Assembly (NCBI GenBank): GCA_003153215.1
Contig: PLXL01000259.1
Coordinates: 3,711-26,852, forward strand
DNA from: Candidatus Dormiibacterota bacterium
GTDB lineage: Bacteria; Chloroflexota; Dormibacteria; Aeolococcales; Aeolococcaceae
Length of the DNA stretch: 23,142 nucleotides
Direction of reading: 5' to 3'
A program made the position numbers and the translations under genes. Numbering within the stretch: position 1 is the stretch's first letter; each line of letters opens with the position of its first letter. The notes under the pieces were generated by a model that saw only the letters and a program-made list of their open reading frames with translations, did not search any database and was not told where the DNA came from. Shown here in pieces: positions 23,119-23,142 of the stretch.

Positions 23119-23142
23119 CCCCCGAGACCTGTGCACTTTTCG

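Noticed and set aside
1..23142. CRISPR array, tRNA or rRNA gene
   Set aside because: No regularly spaced repeats with unique spacers and no tRNA or rRNA-like conserved sequence were seen by eye; a covariance-model search was not possible.

Overview
The window comes from a GC-rich bacterium. It has short intergenic gaps, many GTG starts, and stop/start overlaps of the ATGA, TGATG and GTGA type. A CatI/CatJ-type 3-oxoadipate CoA-transferase with PcaF, PcaC and an IclR-type PcaR, beside a KorAB 2-oxoacid:ferredoxin oxidoreductase, fits Actinomycetota or a related GC-rich terrabacterial lineage such as Dormibacterota or Chloroflexota. No rRNA or tRNA gene is visible, so the lineage is inference.

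Layout. (1) 1-2390: right part of a Mu/Tn552-type transposon: a DDE transposase broken by an 11-bp duplication, an AAA+ ATPase, a third protein that may be a degenerate P-loop protein, and three TGTCA-type end repeats. (2) 2394-2885: an orphan fragment of a helicase-like gene. (3) 2992-5280 (minus): malic enzyme MaeB. (4) 5281-5679: non-coding, with a near-perfect 48-nt hairpin. (5) 5680-12990 (minus): a block of visibly lower GC carrying a small unknown gene, an atypical M19 dipeptidase-fold protein, an RraA-family protein and a complete branched-chain-amino-acid-type ABC transporter (LivK, F, M, G, H). (6) 13138-18163 (plus): a beta-ketoadipate operon, catI/pcaI-catJ/pcaJ-pcaF-(pcaB remnant)-(broken pcaD)-pcaC-pcaR, with a candidate PcaR operator over its promoter. 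(7) 18349-20972 (minus): korAB, with korA lacking the front of its gamma domain. (8) 21231-22214: a PanE-family reductase. (9) 22642-23118: a 5'-truncated istB at the window edge.

How the genes work together. CatIJ transfers CoA from succinyl-CoA to 3-oxoadipate. PcaF cleaves 3-oxoadipyl-CoA to succinyl-CoA and acetyl-CoA. KorAB interconverts 2-oxoglutarate and succinyl-CoA, and MaeB links malate to pyruvate, so the core carbon genes sit around the same C4/C2 pool. The upper protocatechuate steps are damaged: pcaHG is absent from the window, only a possible tail of pcaB is left, and pcaD carries several independent lesions. The lower-GC minus-strand block looks like an acquired uptake-and-cleavage unit for an unidentified amide, peptide or hydroxy-acid-like compound.

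The most interesting items are the degenerate ATPase-like third transposon protein, the unusual liv-M19-RraA unit, the PcaR-box promoter feeding a decaying pca operon, and a 13-bp transposon-end motif shared by the two ends of the window, which lies right at the istB break. I found no CRISPR array and no clear defence system beyond the helicase fragment.
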